Assembly: GCA_963783785.1 (NCBI GenBank)
Contig: CAWAOQ010000010.1
Location: forward strand, 62,001-126,000
DNA: 64,000 nt
Direction of reading: 5' to 3'
Source: CADEEN01 sp963783785
Lineage (GTDB): Bacteria > Pseudomonadota > Gammaproteobacteria > Burkholderiales > Burkholderiaceae_C
Shown: piece by piece, positions 9,882 to 20,863 of the stretch
Position numbering within the stretch: the stretch's first letter is position 1
Layout of the letters: each line of letters begins with the position of its first letter
Made by a program: the position numbers and the translations under genes
Notes under the pieces: model-generated
Told to the model about the DNA's origin: nothing
Database searches by the model: none
Seen by the model: only the letters and a program-made list of their open reading frames with translations

Positions 9882-12113
9882 TCAGCGTCCCTTGCCACCA
9901 CGGCCTGGTGGCTTCGCACCGCCGCGAGCTGATCGCGCGCCTGCTGCGCTCCGCGTGGCGCCCGCAGTGCTGTCCTGCCGCTTGCGGGTGGCCTTCTTGA
10001 CGGCAGCGTCGCGTTCCTTGACGACCGCCAGCTCATCGACCGCGCTGCCCGCGCCGCGCCGCGAAACGGCCTTGCCACGCTGAGCCTTGGCCAACAGGCG
10101 CTCCTCCTGGCCTTCACGCACCAGCCGAAAGTCGATCTTGCGGCCGTCGAGGTCGACACGGCTGACCTGCACTCGGAGCCGCGCCCCGGCGCCGTAGCGC
10201 ACGCCGGTGCGCTCACCGCGCAATTCCTGGCGCGCCTCGTCGAAACGGTAGTACTCGCCGCCCAGTTCGGTGATGTGCAACAGGCCTTCGACATACAGCG
10301 TGTCGAGTTGCACGAAGAGGCCGAAACTCGTGGCGGCGGTCACTGTGCCGGCAAATTCCTCGCCGAGGCGATCGCGCATGAAGCGGCACTTGAGCCAAGC
10401 CTCGACATCGCGCGAGGCTTCGTCGGCACGGCGCTCATTGGCGCTGCAATGCGCGCCCGCGGCCTCCCAATGCTCGGCGTCCTGCGCATGGGCCTTGGGC
10501 GCCTTGCCGCCCTTGCGCACCTTGGGCACTTCCTCAAGCGCACCGCTGTCGATGTGGTACCGCTTGCCATGCAGCAGGGCCTTGATGACACGGTGGACCA
10601 GCAGATCGGGGTAGCGGCGAATCGGGCTGGTGAAATGCGTATAGGCGTCGTAGGCCAGTCCGAAGTGGCCGCTGTTGGTCGCCGTGTAGATGGCCTGCTG
10701 CATCGAACGCAGCAACATGGTGTGGATCTGCAGTGCGTCCGGGCGATCCTTCGTGGCGTCGGCGATGGCCTGGAACTCGCGCGGCTTGGGATCGTCGCTG
10801 ACGGACAACCCAAGGCCCAATGCCTTCAGGTAGTTCTGCAGCGTGACCTTCTTCTCCGGCGTGGGCCCTTCGTGCACACGGTACAGCGCCGGGTGCTTGG
10901 CCTGGGCGATGAAGTCGGCCGAGCAGACGTTGGCCGCCAGCATCGCTTCTTCGATCAGGCGGTGTGCTTCGTTGCGCGCCCGCGGCACGATCTTCTCGAT
11001 ACGGCCGTTGTCGTCGCAGACGATCTGCGTTTCGGTGGTCTCGAAGTCGATCGCGCCGCGCTGGCTGCGCTGCTTCAGCAATGCACGGTAGACGTCGTGC
11101 AAGTGCACCAGGTGCGGCACCAGATCGGCTCGACGTGCCGACTCGGGCCCGCGCGTGTTGGCCAGGATCGCGGCCACCTCGGTATAGGTGAAGCGCGCGT
11201 GGGAGTGAATCACCGCCGGGAAGAACTGGTAGGCCTCGATCTCGCCCTTCGCGCCGATCACCATGTCGCAGACCATCGCCAGGCGATCCTCGCCGGGGTT
11301 GAGCGAACAAAGGCCGTTGGACAGCTTCTCCGGCAGCATCGGGATCACGCGGCGTGGGAAGTACACCGACGTCGCGCGCTCGTAGGCGTCTTCGTCCAGC
11401 GGCTCGCCCGGCTTGACGTAGTGGCTGACGTCGGCGATCGCTACGACCAGCCGCCAACCGCCCGCTTTGCCTCGACCACGGCCGACCACCATGGGCTCGC
11501 AATACACCGCATCGTCGAAGTCACGTGCGTCCTCGCCGTCAATCGTCACCAGCGCCACATCCGTCAGGTCGATGCGGTTCTTGCGGTCGGCCGGGCGCAG
11601 TCGATCGGGCAATGCAGAGGCCTGTGCGATCGTCTCTGCCGAGAAGCGGTAGGGCACTTCATACTTGCGCACCGCGATCTCGATCTCCATTCCCGGATCG
11701 TCGATCTCGCCCAGCACCTCGGTGACGCGACCGACGGGTTGCGAGAACATCGACGGCGGCTCGGTCAGCTCGATGGCCACGACCTGCCCGGCCTGCGCAT
11801 TGGCCGTGGCGTTCTTCGGGATCAGGATGTCCTGACCGTAGCGCTTGTCTTCGGGCGCCACCAGCCAGACACCGCTCTCGTGCAGCAGGCGGCCGATGAT
11901 CGGCGACTTGCGGCGCTCGATGATGTCGAGGACATGCCCCTCAGGGCGACCGCGGCGGTCGTAGCGCACGATGCGCACGCGCACGCGATCGCGGTGCAGG
12001 ACCGCGCGCATTTCCTGTGGTGAGAGGTAGATATCGGCGGCACTGCGGTCATCTCGAATCACGAAACCGTGACCGTCGCGATGGCCTTGCACTGTGCCCT
12101 CCACTTCGCTCAT
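9882..12113 (-). CDS. rnr: Ribonuclease R
   Basis: Processive 3'-5' exoribonuclease of the RNB family that degrades structured RNA. The 743 residues show a cold-shock domain near 1-150 (GTVQGHRDGHGFVIRDD), the catalytic RNB domain near 200-540 with TIDGEDARDFDDAVY (the acidic metal-binding cluster), and a C-terminal S1 domain (FAGTVTAATSFGLFVQL). The tail is basic, rich in Lys/Arg/Gly. It begins almost at the first cold-shock domain, without the N-terminal winged-helix of longer RNase R proteins. The frame is open some way upstream of the ATG at 12113, but I see no better start there. Confidence 0.94.
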   Translation of the reverse strand: MSEVEGTVQGHRDGHGFVIRDDRSAADIYLSPQEMRAVLHRDRVRVRIVRYDRRGRPEGHVLDIIERRKSPIIGRLLHESGVWLVAPEDKRYGQDILIPKNATANAQAGQVVAIELTEPPSMFSQPVGRVTEVLGEIDDPGMEIEIAVRKYEVPYRFSAETIAQASALPDRLRPADRKNRIDLTDVALVTIDGEDARDFDDAVYCEPMVVGRGRGKAGGWRLVVAIADVSHYVKPGEPLDEDAYERATSVYFPRRVIPMLPEKLSNGLCSLNPGEDRLAMVCDMVIGAKGEIEAYQFFPAVIHSHARFTYTEVAAILANTRGPESARRADLVPHLVHLHDVYRALLKQRSQRGAIDFETTETQIVCDDNGRIEKIVPRARNEAHRLIEEAMLAANVCSADFIAQAKHPALYRVHEGPTPEKKVTLQNYLKALGLGLSVSDDPKPREFQAIADATKDRPDALQIHTMLLRSMQQAIYTATNSGHFGLAYDAYTHFTSPIRRYPDLLVHRVIKALLHGKRYHIDSGALEEVPKVRKGGKAPKAHAQDAEHWEAAGAHCSANERRADEASRDVEAWLKCRFMRDRLGEEFAGTVTAATSFGLFVQLDTLYVEGLLHITELGGEYYRFDEARQELRGERTGVRYGAGARLRVQVSRVDLDGRKIDFRLVREGQEERLLAKAQRGKAVSRRGAGSAVDELAVVKERDAAVKKATRKRQDSTAGATRSAAGARSARGGAKPPGRGGKGR

Positions 12114-12150
12114 CAGGGCGGCGCCAAGGGCCGGGCTGACCTGGGAGGTA

Positions 12151-12180
12151 TTGTTTTTGATGATAAAATTTTCCGTTCTT
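12151..12180. promoter_or_regulatory. AT-rich divergent promoter region between rnr and tRNA-Leu
   Basis: A short AT-rich stretch in an otherwise GC-rich neighbourhood. On the plus strand TAAAAT at 12164-12169 is placed 16 bases before the tRNA, as expected of a -10 element, but no good -35 is seen. On the minus strand TATCAT could serve rnr. The base composition and position support promoters here; the exact elements are uncertain. Confidence 0.4.
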
Positions 12181-12185
12181 GAAAT

Positions 12186-12270
<85 letters not shown>

Positions 12271-12291
12271 ATGATTGATCAGATGAATAGT

Positions 12292-12323
12292 GGGCCGACG
12301 CATTGTGTCGGCCCTCTTTTTTT
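12292..12323 (+). terminator. Rho-independent terminator of tRNA-Leu(CAG)
   Basis: A perfect 8-base-pair stem GGGCCGAC / GTCGGCCC (12292-12299 and 12307-12314) with a 7-base loop is followed by TCTTTTTTT on the plus strand. It is 22 bases after the tRNA. The facing gene on the minus strand ends six bases beyond, so it also separates convergent transcripts. Confidence 0.92.
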
Positions 12324-12328
12324 GCGGG

Positions 12329-12850
12329 TCAGATCGCGAACTTCTTCGCCAGGGCGTCGGGTCGCAGGTTGTCGTACTCTTCGAACGGCTGGTGGATCCA
12401 CGGGCTGGTGGGCAACTGTTCGACGAAGTAGTCGGGTAGGTAGCTCGACGCACCCTTGGTCCAGATGACCGCCGAGCGCAACTCGCTGATCGAAGGCATC
12501 CCGCGCAGGCGCTCGACCACCGCCTTCAGTGTCACCCCCGAGTCGGCAAGGTCATCGACCAGCAGCACGCGGCCGGCCAGTTCGCCCTTGGGCAGCGTGA
12601 TGTACTTGGCCAGGTCGAGGCGGCCCTGGATGGTGCCAGCCTCGGCGCGATAGGAGCTCGTGCTCATGATCGCCAGCGGCTTGTCGAACACGCGCGACAA
12701 GACGTCGCCAGGCCGCATGCCGCCCCGCGCCAGGCACAGGATCTGATCGAAGTCCCAACCCGAGTGCGCCACCTTGAGCGCCAGCCGCTCGATCAACATG
12801 TGGTACTCGTCCCACGAGACGTAGAGATGTTTGCCGTCGTCGGTGAGCAT
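12329..12850 (-). CDS. Phosphoribosyltransferase (type I, purine-salvage-like)
   Basis: Type I phosphoribosyltransferase fold; it transfers the ribose phosphate of PRPP to a base, most likely a purine. The 173-residue protein has the PRPP-binding loop VLLVDDLADSGVTLK near residues 93-107 and the upstream ILCLARGGMRPGDVLSR segment. It lies 19 bases after purA, a pairing I know from many Burkholderiales genomes, which fits a purine-salvage role (hypoxanthine/guanine or xanthine), but substrate choice cannot be read from the sequence. Confidence 0.85.
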   Translation of the reverse strand: MLTDDGKHLYVSWDEYHMLIERLALKVAHSGWDFDQILCLARGGMRPGDVLSRVFDKPLAIMSTSSYRAEAGTIQGRLDLAKYITLPKGELAGRVLLVDDLADSGVTLKAVVERLRGMPSISELRSAVIWTKGASSYLPDYFVEQLPTSPWIHQPFEEYDNLRPDALAKKFAI

Positions 12851-12869
12851 CGAGGTTCTCTCCTTGCAG

Positions 12870-14213
12870 TCAGGTCTTGTAGGGGTGGCGCAGCAGGATG
12901 GTCTGCTCGCGATCGGGGCCGGTGGACACCATGTCGATCGGCGCGTCGATGCACTGCTGCACGCGCTCGAGGTAGCGCCGTGCGTTGACGGGCAGTTGCT
13001 CCCAGCGGGTGAGCCCGACAGTGGGCTCGCTCCAGCCTGGGAAGCTTTCGTAGATCGGCTGGCAGGCCACGATGTCGTCGGCGTCCAGCGGCAGGATATC
13101 GAGGCGCTGTCCGCCCAGGTCGTAGCCGATGCAGATCTTGATCTCTGGCAGGCCGTCGAGCACGTCGAGCTTGGTGATGCACACGCCCGAGATGCCGTTG
13201 ATGATCATCGAACGCTTGAGTGCCGCCGCATCCAGCCAACCACAGCGGCGCGGCCGTCCGGTCACGGTACCGCGCTCCTGACCGACGGTCGACAGGTGGT
13301 GCCCGATGCTGCCCGGCACGTCCATCGGCAACTCGGTCGGGAACGGACCGGAACCGACGCGAGTCGTGTAGGCCTTGGTGATACCCAGGATGTAGTGCAA
13401 CTGGTCCGGTCCGACGCCCGCCCCCGCCGCGGCATTTCCGGCCACGCAATTGCTTGACGTCACGTACGGATAGGTGCCGTGGTCAATGTCCAGCAGCGTG
13501 CCCTGCGCGCCCTCGAACAGCAGGTTGGCACCGGCGCGGCTGGCTGCGTAGATGCGGTAGCCGACATCGGCCAGCATTGGCTTCAACTGCTCTGCCACGG
13601 CCATCGCATGGTCGAAGATCGGCTGGAATTCGAGCGGTGTGGACTTGAGGTAGCCGCCGAGGGCGAAGTTGTGCAGTTCCAGCAACTCGCGCAGCTTCTT
13701 CGCAAAGCGCTCCGGGTGCTTCAGGTCCTGCACGCGAAGCGCGCGGCGCGCCACCTTGTCTTCGTAGGCCGGGCCGATGCCCTTGCCGGTGGTGCCGATC
13801 TTGCCGGCACCACTGGTCTCGCGCAGCGCTTCGCGCGCCTTGTCGACCTCGACATGGAAAGGCAGGATCAGCGGACACGACTCGCTCACGAACAGCCGCG
13901 AGCGCACCTCGACGCCGATCCCCTCCAGCCGCTCGATCTCGCCCAACAGGTGCGTCGGGTCAACCACGACACCATTGCCGATGTAACAGGCCACGCCGTC
14001 GCGCATGATGCCGCTGGGGATCAGTTGCAATGCCGTCTTCACGCCCTTGATGACCAGCGTGTGGCCGGCGTTGTGTCCACCCTGGAAGCGCACCACGCCC
14101 TGGGCGTGGTCGGTCAGCCAGTCGACGACCTTGCCTTTGCCTTCGTCGCCCCACTGGGTGCCGACAACGACGACGTTGCGGCCGCGACCGGTTTTGGTTT
14201 GCATCGTATTCAA
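12870..14213 (-). CDS. purA: Adenylosuccinate synthetase
   Basis: Joins IMP and aspartate with GTP to give adenylosuccinate, the first committed step to AMP. The 447 residues include the family start VVVVGTQWGDEGKGKVVDWL near 14-33, GGHNAGHTLV, the IMP-binding GTTGKGIGPAYEDK near 140-153, EGAQGTLLDIDHGTYPYVTS and GRPRRCGWLDAAALK. The ATG at 14213 gives a short leader MNTMQTKTGRGRN; a second ATG three codons later is possible. It follows hisZ by 24 bases and precedes the phosphoribosyltransferase, so purine genes are read together here. Confidence 0.96.
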   Translation of the reverse strand: MNTMQTKTGRGRNVVVVGTQWGDEGKGKVVDWLTDHAQGVVRFQGGHNAGHTLVIKGVKTALQLIPSGIMRDGVACYIGNGVVVDPTHLLGEIERLEGIGVEVRSRLFVSESCPLILPFHVEVDKAREALRETSGAGKIGTTGKGIGPAYEDKVARRALRVQDLKHPERFAKKLRELLELHNFALGGYLKSTPLEFQPIFDHAMAVAEQLKPMLADVGYRIYAASRAGANLLFEGAQGTLLDIDHGTYPYVTSSNCVAGNAAAGAGVGPDQLHYILGITKAYTTRVGSGPFPTELPMDVPGSIGHHLSTVGQERGTVTGRPRRCGWLDAAALKRSMIINGISGVCITKLDVLDGLPEIKICIGYDLGGQRLDILPLDADDIVACQPIYESFPGWSEPTVGLTRWEQLPVNARRYLERVQQCIDAPIDMVSTGPDREQTILLRHPYKT

Positions 14214-14237
14214 GAGATCCTCGTTGACGGTTTGCGG

Positions 14238-15401
14238 TCAGAGTGCGCGCTGCACCCAGCGACCATCGACCTCGACCAGTTCGCGGTCGCAGTCGTATTC
14301 CTGTGCTTCATGCTCATGGCCTGGCAGCGTGCAGACGACCACATGGCCTTGCTCACGCAGCCGGCGCACCGCAGCCCGCAATTCACTGCCTTCACCCCAG
14401 GGCGCGCGCACGGCTGCGATCGCCGGGCGCTCGGCCGCCACCTGAACCAAGGCCTTGACGTCGAGGCTGAAGCCGACCGCGGGCCGATTTCGGCCAAATA
14501 CGGCCCCGACTTCGTCATAGCGTCCACCGCGCGCCAGCGCCGCGTTGGAGGCCGCCCCGTACAGCGAAAAACGCGCACCGCTGTAGTAGGCGTAGCCGCT
14601 GATGTCTGCCAGATCGATGCCGATGCGCACCGACGGGTGCACGCGCTGCACGTGGCTGGCGAGCCAGGTCAGATCATCGAGCGCCCGCTCGATGGCTGGC
14701 CGGCCCGGCAGCAGGCGACGCGCACGGTCGAGCACCTCGACGCCGCCATACAAGCGCAACAACGTCGAGATGCTTTGCTGCATCTGCGACGGCAATACGC
14801 GCGCAGCTTCAGCCGCGGCCGCGGCATCCTTGCGAGCCAGCGCGTCCATCACCTCGGCCAACTGCTCCGCATCGACGACTGCACCCCCGAGAACCGAGCG
14901 CACGACGCGGGCGTCGCCGAGGTCGAGCAGCACATCGTCGACCCCGGCCGCGCGCAAACCATCGAGTGCGAGATCGATCACCTCCAGATCGGCCTCCAGC
15001 CCGGCGTGGCCATAGATCTCGGCGCCGAACTGCAATGGTTCGCGCGTCCCCTGCGCACTGTCTGCGCGCGTGTGCAGCACGGGCCCGCAATAGCACAGCC
15101 TCGCCACGCCCTCTCGGTTGAGCAGGTGCGCATCGATCCGCGCCACTTGAGGCGTGGTGTCGGCGCGCAGCCCAAGCGTACGGCCGGACAGTTGATCGAC
15201 CAGCTTGAAGGTCTTCAGGTCGAGTTCGTGGCCAGTGCCCGACAACAGTGAATCGAGGTACTCGAGCAGCGGCGGCATCACCAGCTCGAAGCCGTAGCTG
15301 CGTGCGCCGTCGATCAACGTCCGTCGGAGTTCCTCGATGCGACGCGCCTGGCTCGGCAAGACATCGGCAATCTGCTCTGGCAGCAGCCACGCACGCGACA
15401 T
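14238..15401 (-). CDS. hisZ: ATP phosphoribosyltransferase regulatory subunit
   Basis: HisZ is a catalytically inactive paralogue of histidyl-tRNA synthetase that forms an octamer with short-form HisG and gives it feedback control by histidine. The 387-residue protein has the class II synthetase-like fold with PPLLEYLDSLLSGTG, LRADTTPQVARIDAHLL near residues 78-94 and YYSGARFSLYGAASN, but not the full HisRS anticodon domain. Its presence predicts a short-form hisG elsewhere in the genome. The gene is in the hflKC-purA run, not with the his operon. It starts at the ATG at 15401. Confidence 0.92.
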   Translation of the reverse strand: MSRAWLLPEQIADVLPSQARRIEELRRTLIDGARSYGFELVMPPLLEYLDSLLSGTGHELDLKTFKLVDQLSGRTLGLRADTTPQVARIDAHLLNREGVARLCYCGPVLHTRADSAQGTREPLQFGAEIYGHAGLEADLEVIDLALDGLRAAGVDDVLLDLGDARVVRSVLGGAVVDAEQLAEVMDALARKDAAAAAEAARVLPSQMQQSISTLLRLYGGVEVLDRARRLLPGRPAIERALDDLTWLASHVQRVHPSVRIGIDLADISGYAYYSGARFSLYGAASNAALARGGRYDEVGAVFGRNRPAVGFSLDVKALVQVAAERPAIAAVRAPWGEGSELRAAVRRLREQGHVVVCTLPGHEHEAQEYDCDRELVEVDGRWVQRAL

Positions 15402-15454
15402 GGGACAAGACGCAGCATTGTTGAAAACGGCATTGTACCGACCGCGTCGTTGCG

Positions 15455-15643
15455 CTAAGTCCGCCAGACCGCCAGCAGCACCAGCCCGGCAAGCAGGCTC
15501 GCCAACCCGATGAAACGGATCTGGCCATCGCTCATCTGCGTCGCGCGCTCGAACATCTGGCGCCAGGTGCCGGGACTGAGGAACGGCAGCAAGCCCTCGA
15601 TCACCAGCATCAGCGCCATTGCGCCGAGCAGCGCATCACCCAT
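15455..15643 (-). CDS. DUF2065 small membrane protein
   Basis: A 62-residue protein with two hydrophobic segments, about residues 5-24 and 43-59, joined by a charged loop containing RATQMSDGQIRFIG. The composition, length and position directly after hflC match the DUF2065 family, which is found at this locus in beta- and gammaproteobacteria. Function is unknown; association with the HflKC membrane complex is a guess from position only. It starts 18 bases after the hflC stop. Confidence 0.85.
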   Translation of the reverse strand: MGDALLGAMALMLVIEGLLPFLSPGTWRQMFERATQMSDGQIRFIGLASLLAGLVLLAVWRT

Positions 15644-15661
15644 CGCGCGACGGCCCCGCCG

Positions 15662-16558
15662 TCACTTCTTCGCCGGCGGCGCAGCGAACGTGCCGCCGCT
15701 GCCACGCATCGCGCGGAAGAAATCGCTGCTCGGGTCGAGCACCATGACGTCGTTCTTGTTGCGGAAGCTCGCCCTGTAGGCCTCGAGGCTGCGGTAGAAC
15801 TGCGCGAACTGCGGATCGCGGCCAAAGGCATCCGCGTACAAGGCGGAGGCTTTTGCGTCGCCCTCGCCCTTGACCTTCTGCGCATCGCGATACGCCTCGG
15901 CAATGATCACCTCGCGTTGCCGGTCGGCGTCGGCGCGGATCTTCTCCGATTCGGCACCACCCTGTGCGCGCAATTCGTTGGCCACGCGGTTGCGCTCGGA
16001 CTGCATGCGCCGATAGACCGAATCGGTGATGTCTGCGACAAAGTCGACTCGCTTGACGCGCACATCGACGATCTCGATGCCAAAGGACTTGCTCTCATCG
16101 GCCAGGCGCTCGCGCACGTCCTGCATGACCTTGTCGCGCTCGCTGGACAGCATCCCGCTGACCGTGCGTCGTGTCACGACCTCGTTGAACGCAGCCTGCA
16201 CCACCGGTGACAAGCGGTTCTCGAGGTTGCGCAGGTCGACGCCGTTGTTGCGGATGAATTGTCGCGGCTCGGAGATGCGCCACTTGATGAGCCAATCGAT
16301 GATGAGGCTCTTCTTCTCGGCGGTGAAGATCGGGCGGGTCTCCGGGCTGTCCAATGTCTGGATCCGCTTGTCGAGGAAGACCACGTTCTGCAGTGGCGGC
16401 GGCAGCTTGAACTTCAAGCCGGGCTCCGTGATCACCTCCTTGATCTCTCCCAACGCGTAGACCACGGCAACCTGCCGCTGGTCGACGATGAAGAGCGTGG
16501 ACGCGGCGAGCATCAGCACGAGCAGCGCGCTGACGGCAATCAATGCCAGACGGTTCAT
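15662..16558 (-). CDS. hflC: SPFH/band-7 protein HflC
   Basis: Partner of HflK in the inner-membrane HflKC cage that surrounds and modulates the FtsH protease. The 298 residues begin with one transmembrane segment (about 5-24, LALIAVSALLVLMLAAST). The periplasmic band-7 domain follows (DQRQVAVVYALGEIKEVITE onward), then a long charged helix near 190-245 (MQSERNRVANELRAQGGAES), the coiled-coil arm of SPFH proteins. It lies 18 bases after hflK in the order hflX-hflK-hflC. Confidence 0.95.
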   Translation of the reverse strand: MNRLALIAVSALLVLMLAASTLFIVDQRQVAVVYALGEIKEVITEPGLKFKLPPPLQNVVFLDKRIQTLDSPETRPIFTAEKKSLIIDWLIKWRISEPRQFIRNNGVDLRNLENRLSPVVQAAFNEVVTRRTVSGMLSSERDKVMQDVRERLADESKSFGIEIVDVRVKRVDFVADITDSVYRRMQSERNRVANELRAQGGAESEKIRADADRQREVIIAEAYRDAQKVKGEGDAKASALYADAFGRDPQFAQFYRSLEAYRASFRNKNDVMVLDPSSDFFRAMRGSGGTFAAPPAKK

Positions 16559-16576
16559 GTGCTTGTTCTCCTGGCC

Positions 16577-17902
16577 TCAGCGGACATCGCGTTCACGGGT
16601 GCGCGCGCCGTCGCGTGATCGCGCATCGGCACCGGCCGTGCTGGCGGTCTCCGGCGTCGGTGTCGGCGGCGTGGCGGCGGTCGGCGGCGCTGCCGCGCCG
16701 GCCTGCTGCATCAACTTGTCCAGCGGCAGGTACAGCAGGTTGGAGCCATTGCGGCTGTCGACCATGACCTTGCTGACGTTGCTGTAGACCGACTGCATCG
16801 TCTCGAGATAGAGCCGGTCGCGCGTCACGGTGGGCGCCTTCTGGTACTCGGCCAGCACGGAGCGGAAACGCTGCGCATCACCTTCGGCCTGTGCCACCAC
16901 GCGCGAACGGTAGCCCTCGGCCTCCTCCTTCAGTCGCGCCGCGTTGCCCTGCGCCTTCGGAATCACGTCGGCTGCATAGGCCTGGCCCTCGTTCTTGAAA
17001 CGGTCGCGGTCGGCACCGGCCTTCACGGCGTCGTTGAATGCCGCCTGCACCTGCTCGGGCACCTGCACGTTCTGCACATTGACGTTGGCGATGACAACCC
17101 CGGCATTCAGGCGGTCGAGTTGCACCTGGATCGACTTGACCAGGTCGGCCGCGATCGCATCGCGTTGCTCGTAAAGCACCTGGTCGACCTTGCTGCGACC
17201 GACGATCTCGCGCACGGCCGATTCGCTGGCCTGCACGACCGCTTCATCCGGATTTCGATTCTCGAACAGATAGGCCCTGCGAGTCCTTCAGGCGGTACTG
17301 CACGGTGAAGCGAATGTCGACGATGTTCTCGTCTTCCGTCAGCATCGACGAGTCGCGCAGACCCGTGGCCTGCCCGATGGTGTTGCGGCCAACTTCCACC
17401 GAGCGCAACTGCGTCACCGCGACCGTTTCGTGGGCCTGGAACGGATACGGCCAGCGAAACTGGATGCCGGCGTCGCGCGTTTGTGCGTAGCGACCGAACG
17501 ACGTTACAACGGCCTGCTGGCCTTCCTGCACGATGAACACGCCGCTGCCGAGCCAAACCAGCACTGCCACGCCGGCAATCAGGCCGAGGCCGATCCCCGC
17601 GCTCTTCATGTCGGGCTGAAATGACGAACCACCGCCATCACCGCCGCCACGTTGAGGAGGCTGGCCGCCACCTTTGCCACCGAACAGGCCGCCGAGCTTG
17701 CGATTGAAGTCGCGCCAGAGCTCATCCAGGTCGGGCGGGCCATCGTTGCGGTTGCTGTAGACCAGGCCGCGGTCGCTGCCATTGTTCACGCGACGCGACC
17801 GGTTCGGCCGCAGCGCAGCCGTCATCAGGGCCCACGTGGCGCGCCCGAGTTCGTTCAGGCGCAGGCCCAAAGGAGCGGGAACATCGGGCTCGAAGCGTGG
17901 GG

Positions 17903-17906
<4 letters not shown>
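16577..17906 (-). CDS. hflK: SPFH/band-7 protein HflK (apparent +1 frame break)
   Basis: Larger partner of HflC in the FtsH-regulating complex. From the ATG at 17906 the protein has a soluble N-terminus with NRNDGPPDLDELWRDFNRKL and a Gly-rich linker, a transmembrane segment (IGLGLIAGVAVLVWLGSGVF), and the band-7 domain (VVTSFGRYAQTRDAGIQFRW). The frame breaks at about 17274-17278, in a GGCCC stretch, and continues as YLFENRNPDEAVVQASESAV. Corrected length is about 442 residues, ending in a Pro/Thr/Arg-rich tail. The chosen ATG overlaps the corrected hflX stop by four bases (ATGA), which supports it over the ATG at 17825. Confidence 0.9.
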
Positions 17907-19102
<1,196 letters not shown>

Positions 19103-19172
19103 GCGCGTCGCGCCCGCAGTGGCTGGCGTGGCTGGTACTGCCGATGGTAGAAGAGCCCAAGTGCTCGCGCGC

Positions 19173-19421
19173 TCAGCCGTTGCTCGGCTCAGCGGCTTCC
19201 TGGGCGTGGAAGTTCACTGCACGGCCGGGCACCACCGTCGATATCGCGTGCTTGTAGACCATCTGCGTCACGGTGTTGCGCAACAGGACCACGTACTGGT
19301 CAAAAGACTCGATCTGACCCTGCAGCTTGATCCCGTTGACCAGGTAGATCGAAACGGGAACGTGCTCCTTGCGCAGCAGATTCAGGAAAGGGTCCTGGAG
19401 GAGTTGGCCCTTGTTGCTCAC
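19173..19421 (-). CDS. hfq: RNA chaperone Hfq
   Basis: Hexameric Sm-like RNA chaperone that pairs small RNAs with mRNAs. The 82 residues contain Sm1 (PVSIYLVNGIKLQGQIESFD, about 22-41) and Sm2 with the signature YKHAISTVVP near 57-66; the start GQLLQDPFLNLLRKE is invariant in proteobacterial Hfq. It is in the common order der-hfq-hflX-hflK-hflC. Its 83-base upstream spacer probably holds a promoter, but I cannot pick hexamers. Confidence 0.97.
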   Translation of the reverse strand: MSNKGQLLQDPFLNLLRKEHVPVSIYLVNGIKLQGQIESFDQYVVLLRNTVTQMVYKHAISTVVPGRAVNFHAQEAAEPSNG

Positions 19422-19504
19422 GATATTTGCTCCGTGTTGAAAGTCCGAATGTGCAGCACGTTATCACAGGGTTGCCCCCTATGGCGCCCGCAGTGGCAAT
19501 CGCT

Positions 19505-20848
19505 CTAAGTGTCCTTGTCGTCGAAAGGGTTCCGTGAGGTCCTCATTTCGATGCGCAGTGGCGTGCCGACCAGCTTGAAGTGGGCCCGGAAGCGCCCTTC
19601 GAGATAACGCTTGTAGGCGTCGGTCACGTGCTCGAGCGAATTGCCGTGCACCACGACGATCGGCGGGTTCATTCCACCCTGGTGCGCATAGCGCAGCTTT
19701 GGCCGGAAGTGCCCTGCCCGCTTGGGCGCCTGGTGTTCGACCGCTTCGTGCAACAGTCGCGTCAGCACCGGCGTGGACATCTTCCGCGTCGCCGAGGCGT
19801 GCGCATCTGCGATGGCCTGCCACAGCGGCCCCAGGCCCTGGCGCTTCAAGGCCGAGATATGGAGCCGCTCGGCATACTTCAGGAAGGCCAGCCGTGACTC
19901 GATCGAGCGCTCGAGCATCTGCCGCTGGTAGCTGTCGATCGCGTCCCACTTGTTGATCGCGATCACGACGGCGCGCCCGGCGTCGAGAATGTAGCCAGCG
20001 ATGTGCGCATCCTGATCGCTGACGCCCTGGGTTGCATCGAGCAGCAGCACCACGACGTTGGCATCGGCGATTGCCTGCAGCGTCTTGACCACCGAGAACT
20101 TCTCGATCGCCTCGAACACGCGCCCCTTGCGGCGCAAGCCTGCGGTGTCGATCAGCTCGAACTTCTGGCCCGCGCGCTCGAACGGCACATGGATCGCATC
20201 GCGCGTCGTGCCGGGAAGGTCAAACGCGATCAACCGCTCCTCGCCGAGCCATGCATTGATCAGCGTGCTCTTGCCGACGTTGGGCCGACCGGCCACGGCC
20301 AGTCGGATCGGCCGCGATGGGCCGTCGCCAGGCACCTCGTCTTCACCGTTGTCCGGCGCGAAATCCGCCAGCACGGCCTCGCACAGGCTGCGGATGCCCT
20401 GCCCGTGGGCGGCCGACACCGGATGCGGCTCGCCGATGCCCAGTTCGTGGAACTCGGCCAGATGTGGCGAGTCGCTCATGCCCTCGGCCTTGTTGACGGC
20501 GAGGAAGACACGCTTGTTGGCACTGCGCAGGTAGCGCGCGATGTCATGATCCTGGCCCGACACACCGGTGCGCACGTCGGTGACGAAGATCACCGCGTCG
20601 GCTTCAGCGACCGCCTGCTTGGTCTGCTTTGCCATTTCGGCCACCACGCCGGTCGGCTTGTCGGGTTCGAAACCGCCGGTGTCGATGACGATGAACTCAT
20701 GCTCGCCGATGTGTGCGTCACCGTAATGGCGATCGCGCGTCAGCCCGGCATGGTCGGCCACGATCGCATCGCGGCTCTTCGTCAGGCGGTTGAACAGCGT
20801 GCTCTTGCCAACATTGGGCCGGCCGACGATTGCCACCACCGGTTTCAT
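19505..20848 (-). CDS. der: GTPase Der (EngA), double-GTPase ribosome assembly factor
   Basis: Essential GTPase in 50S subunit maturation. The 447 residues carry two complete G domains. The first has VAIVGRPNVGKSTLFNRLT at 4-22, DTGGF and NKAEG; the second starts with LAVAGRPNVGKSTLINAWL near 182-200, with DTAGLRRKGRV and NKWDAI. A KH-like C-terminal domain follows (GGMNPPIVVVHGNSLEHV). It is 15 bases downstream of bamB, the usual arrangement bamB-der. Confidence 0.96.
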   Translation of the reverse strand: MKPVVAIVGRPNVGKSTLFNRLTKSRDAIVADHAGLTRDRHYGDAHIGEHEFIVIDTGGFEPDKPTGVVAEMAKQTKQAVAEADAVIFVTDVRTGVSGQDHDIARYLRSANKRVFLAVNKAEGMSDSPHLAEFHELGIGEPHPVSAAHGQGIRSLCEAVLADFAPDNGEDEVPGDGPSRPIRLAVAGRPNVGKSTLINAWLGEERLIAFDLPGTTRDAIHVPFERAGQKFELIDTAGLRRKGRVFEAIEKFSVVKTLQAIADANVVVLLLDATQGVSDQDAHIAGYILDAGRAVVIAINKWDAIDSYQRQMLERSIESRLAFLKYAERLHISALKRQGLGPLWQAIADAHASATRKMSTPVLTRLLHEAVEHQAPKRAGHFRPKLRYAHQGGMNPPIVVVHGNSLEHVTDAYKRYLEGRFRAHFKLVGTPLRIEMRTSRNPFDDKDT

Positions 20849-20863
20849 GGACGTGACCGCACC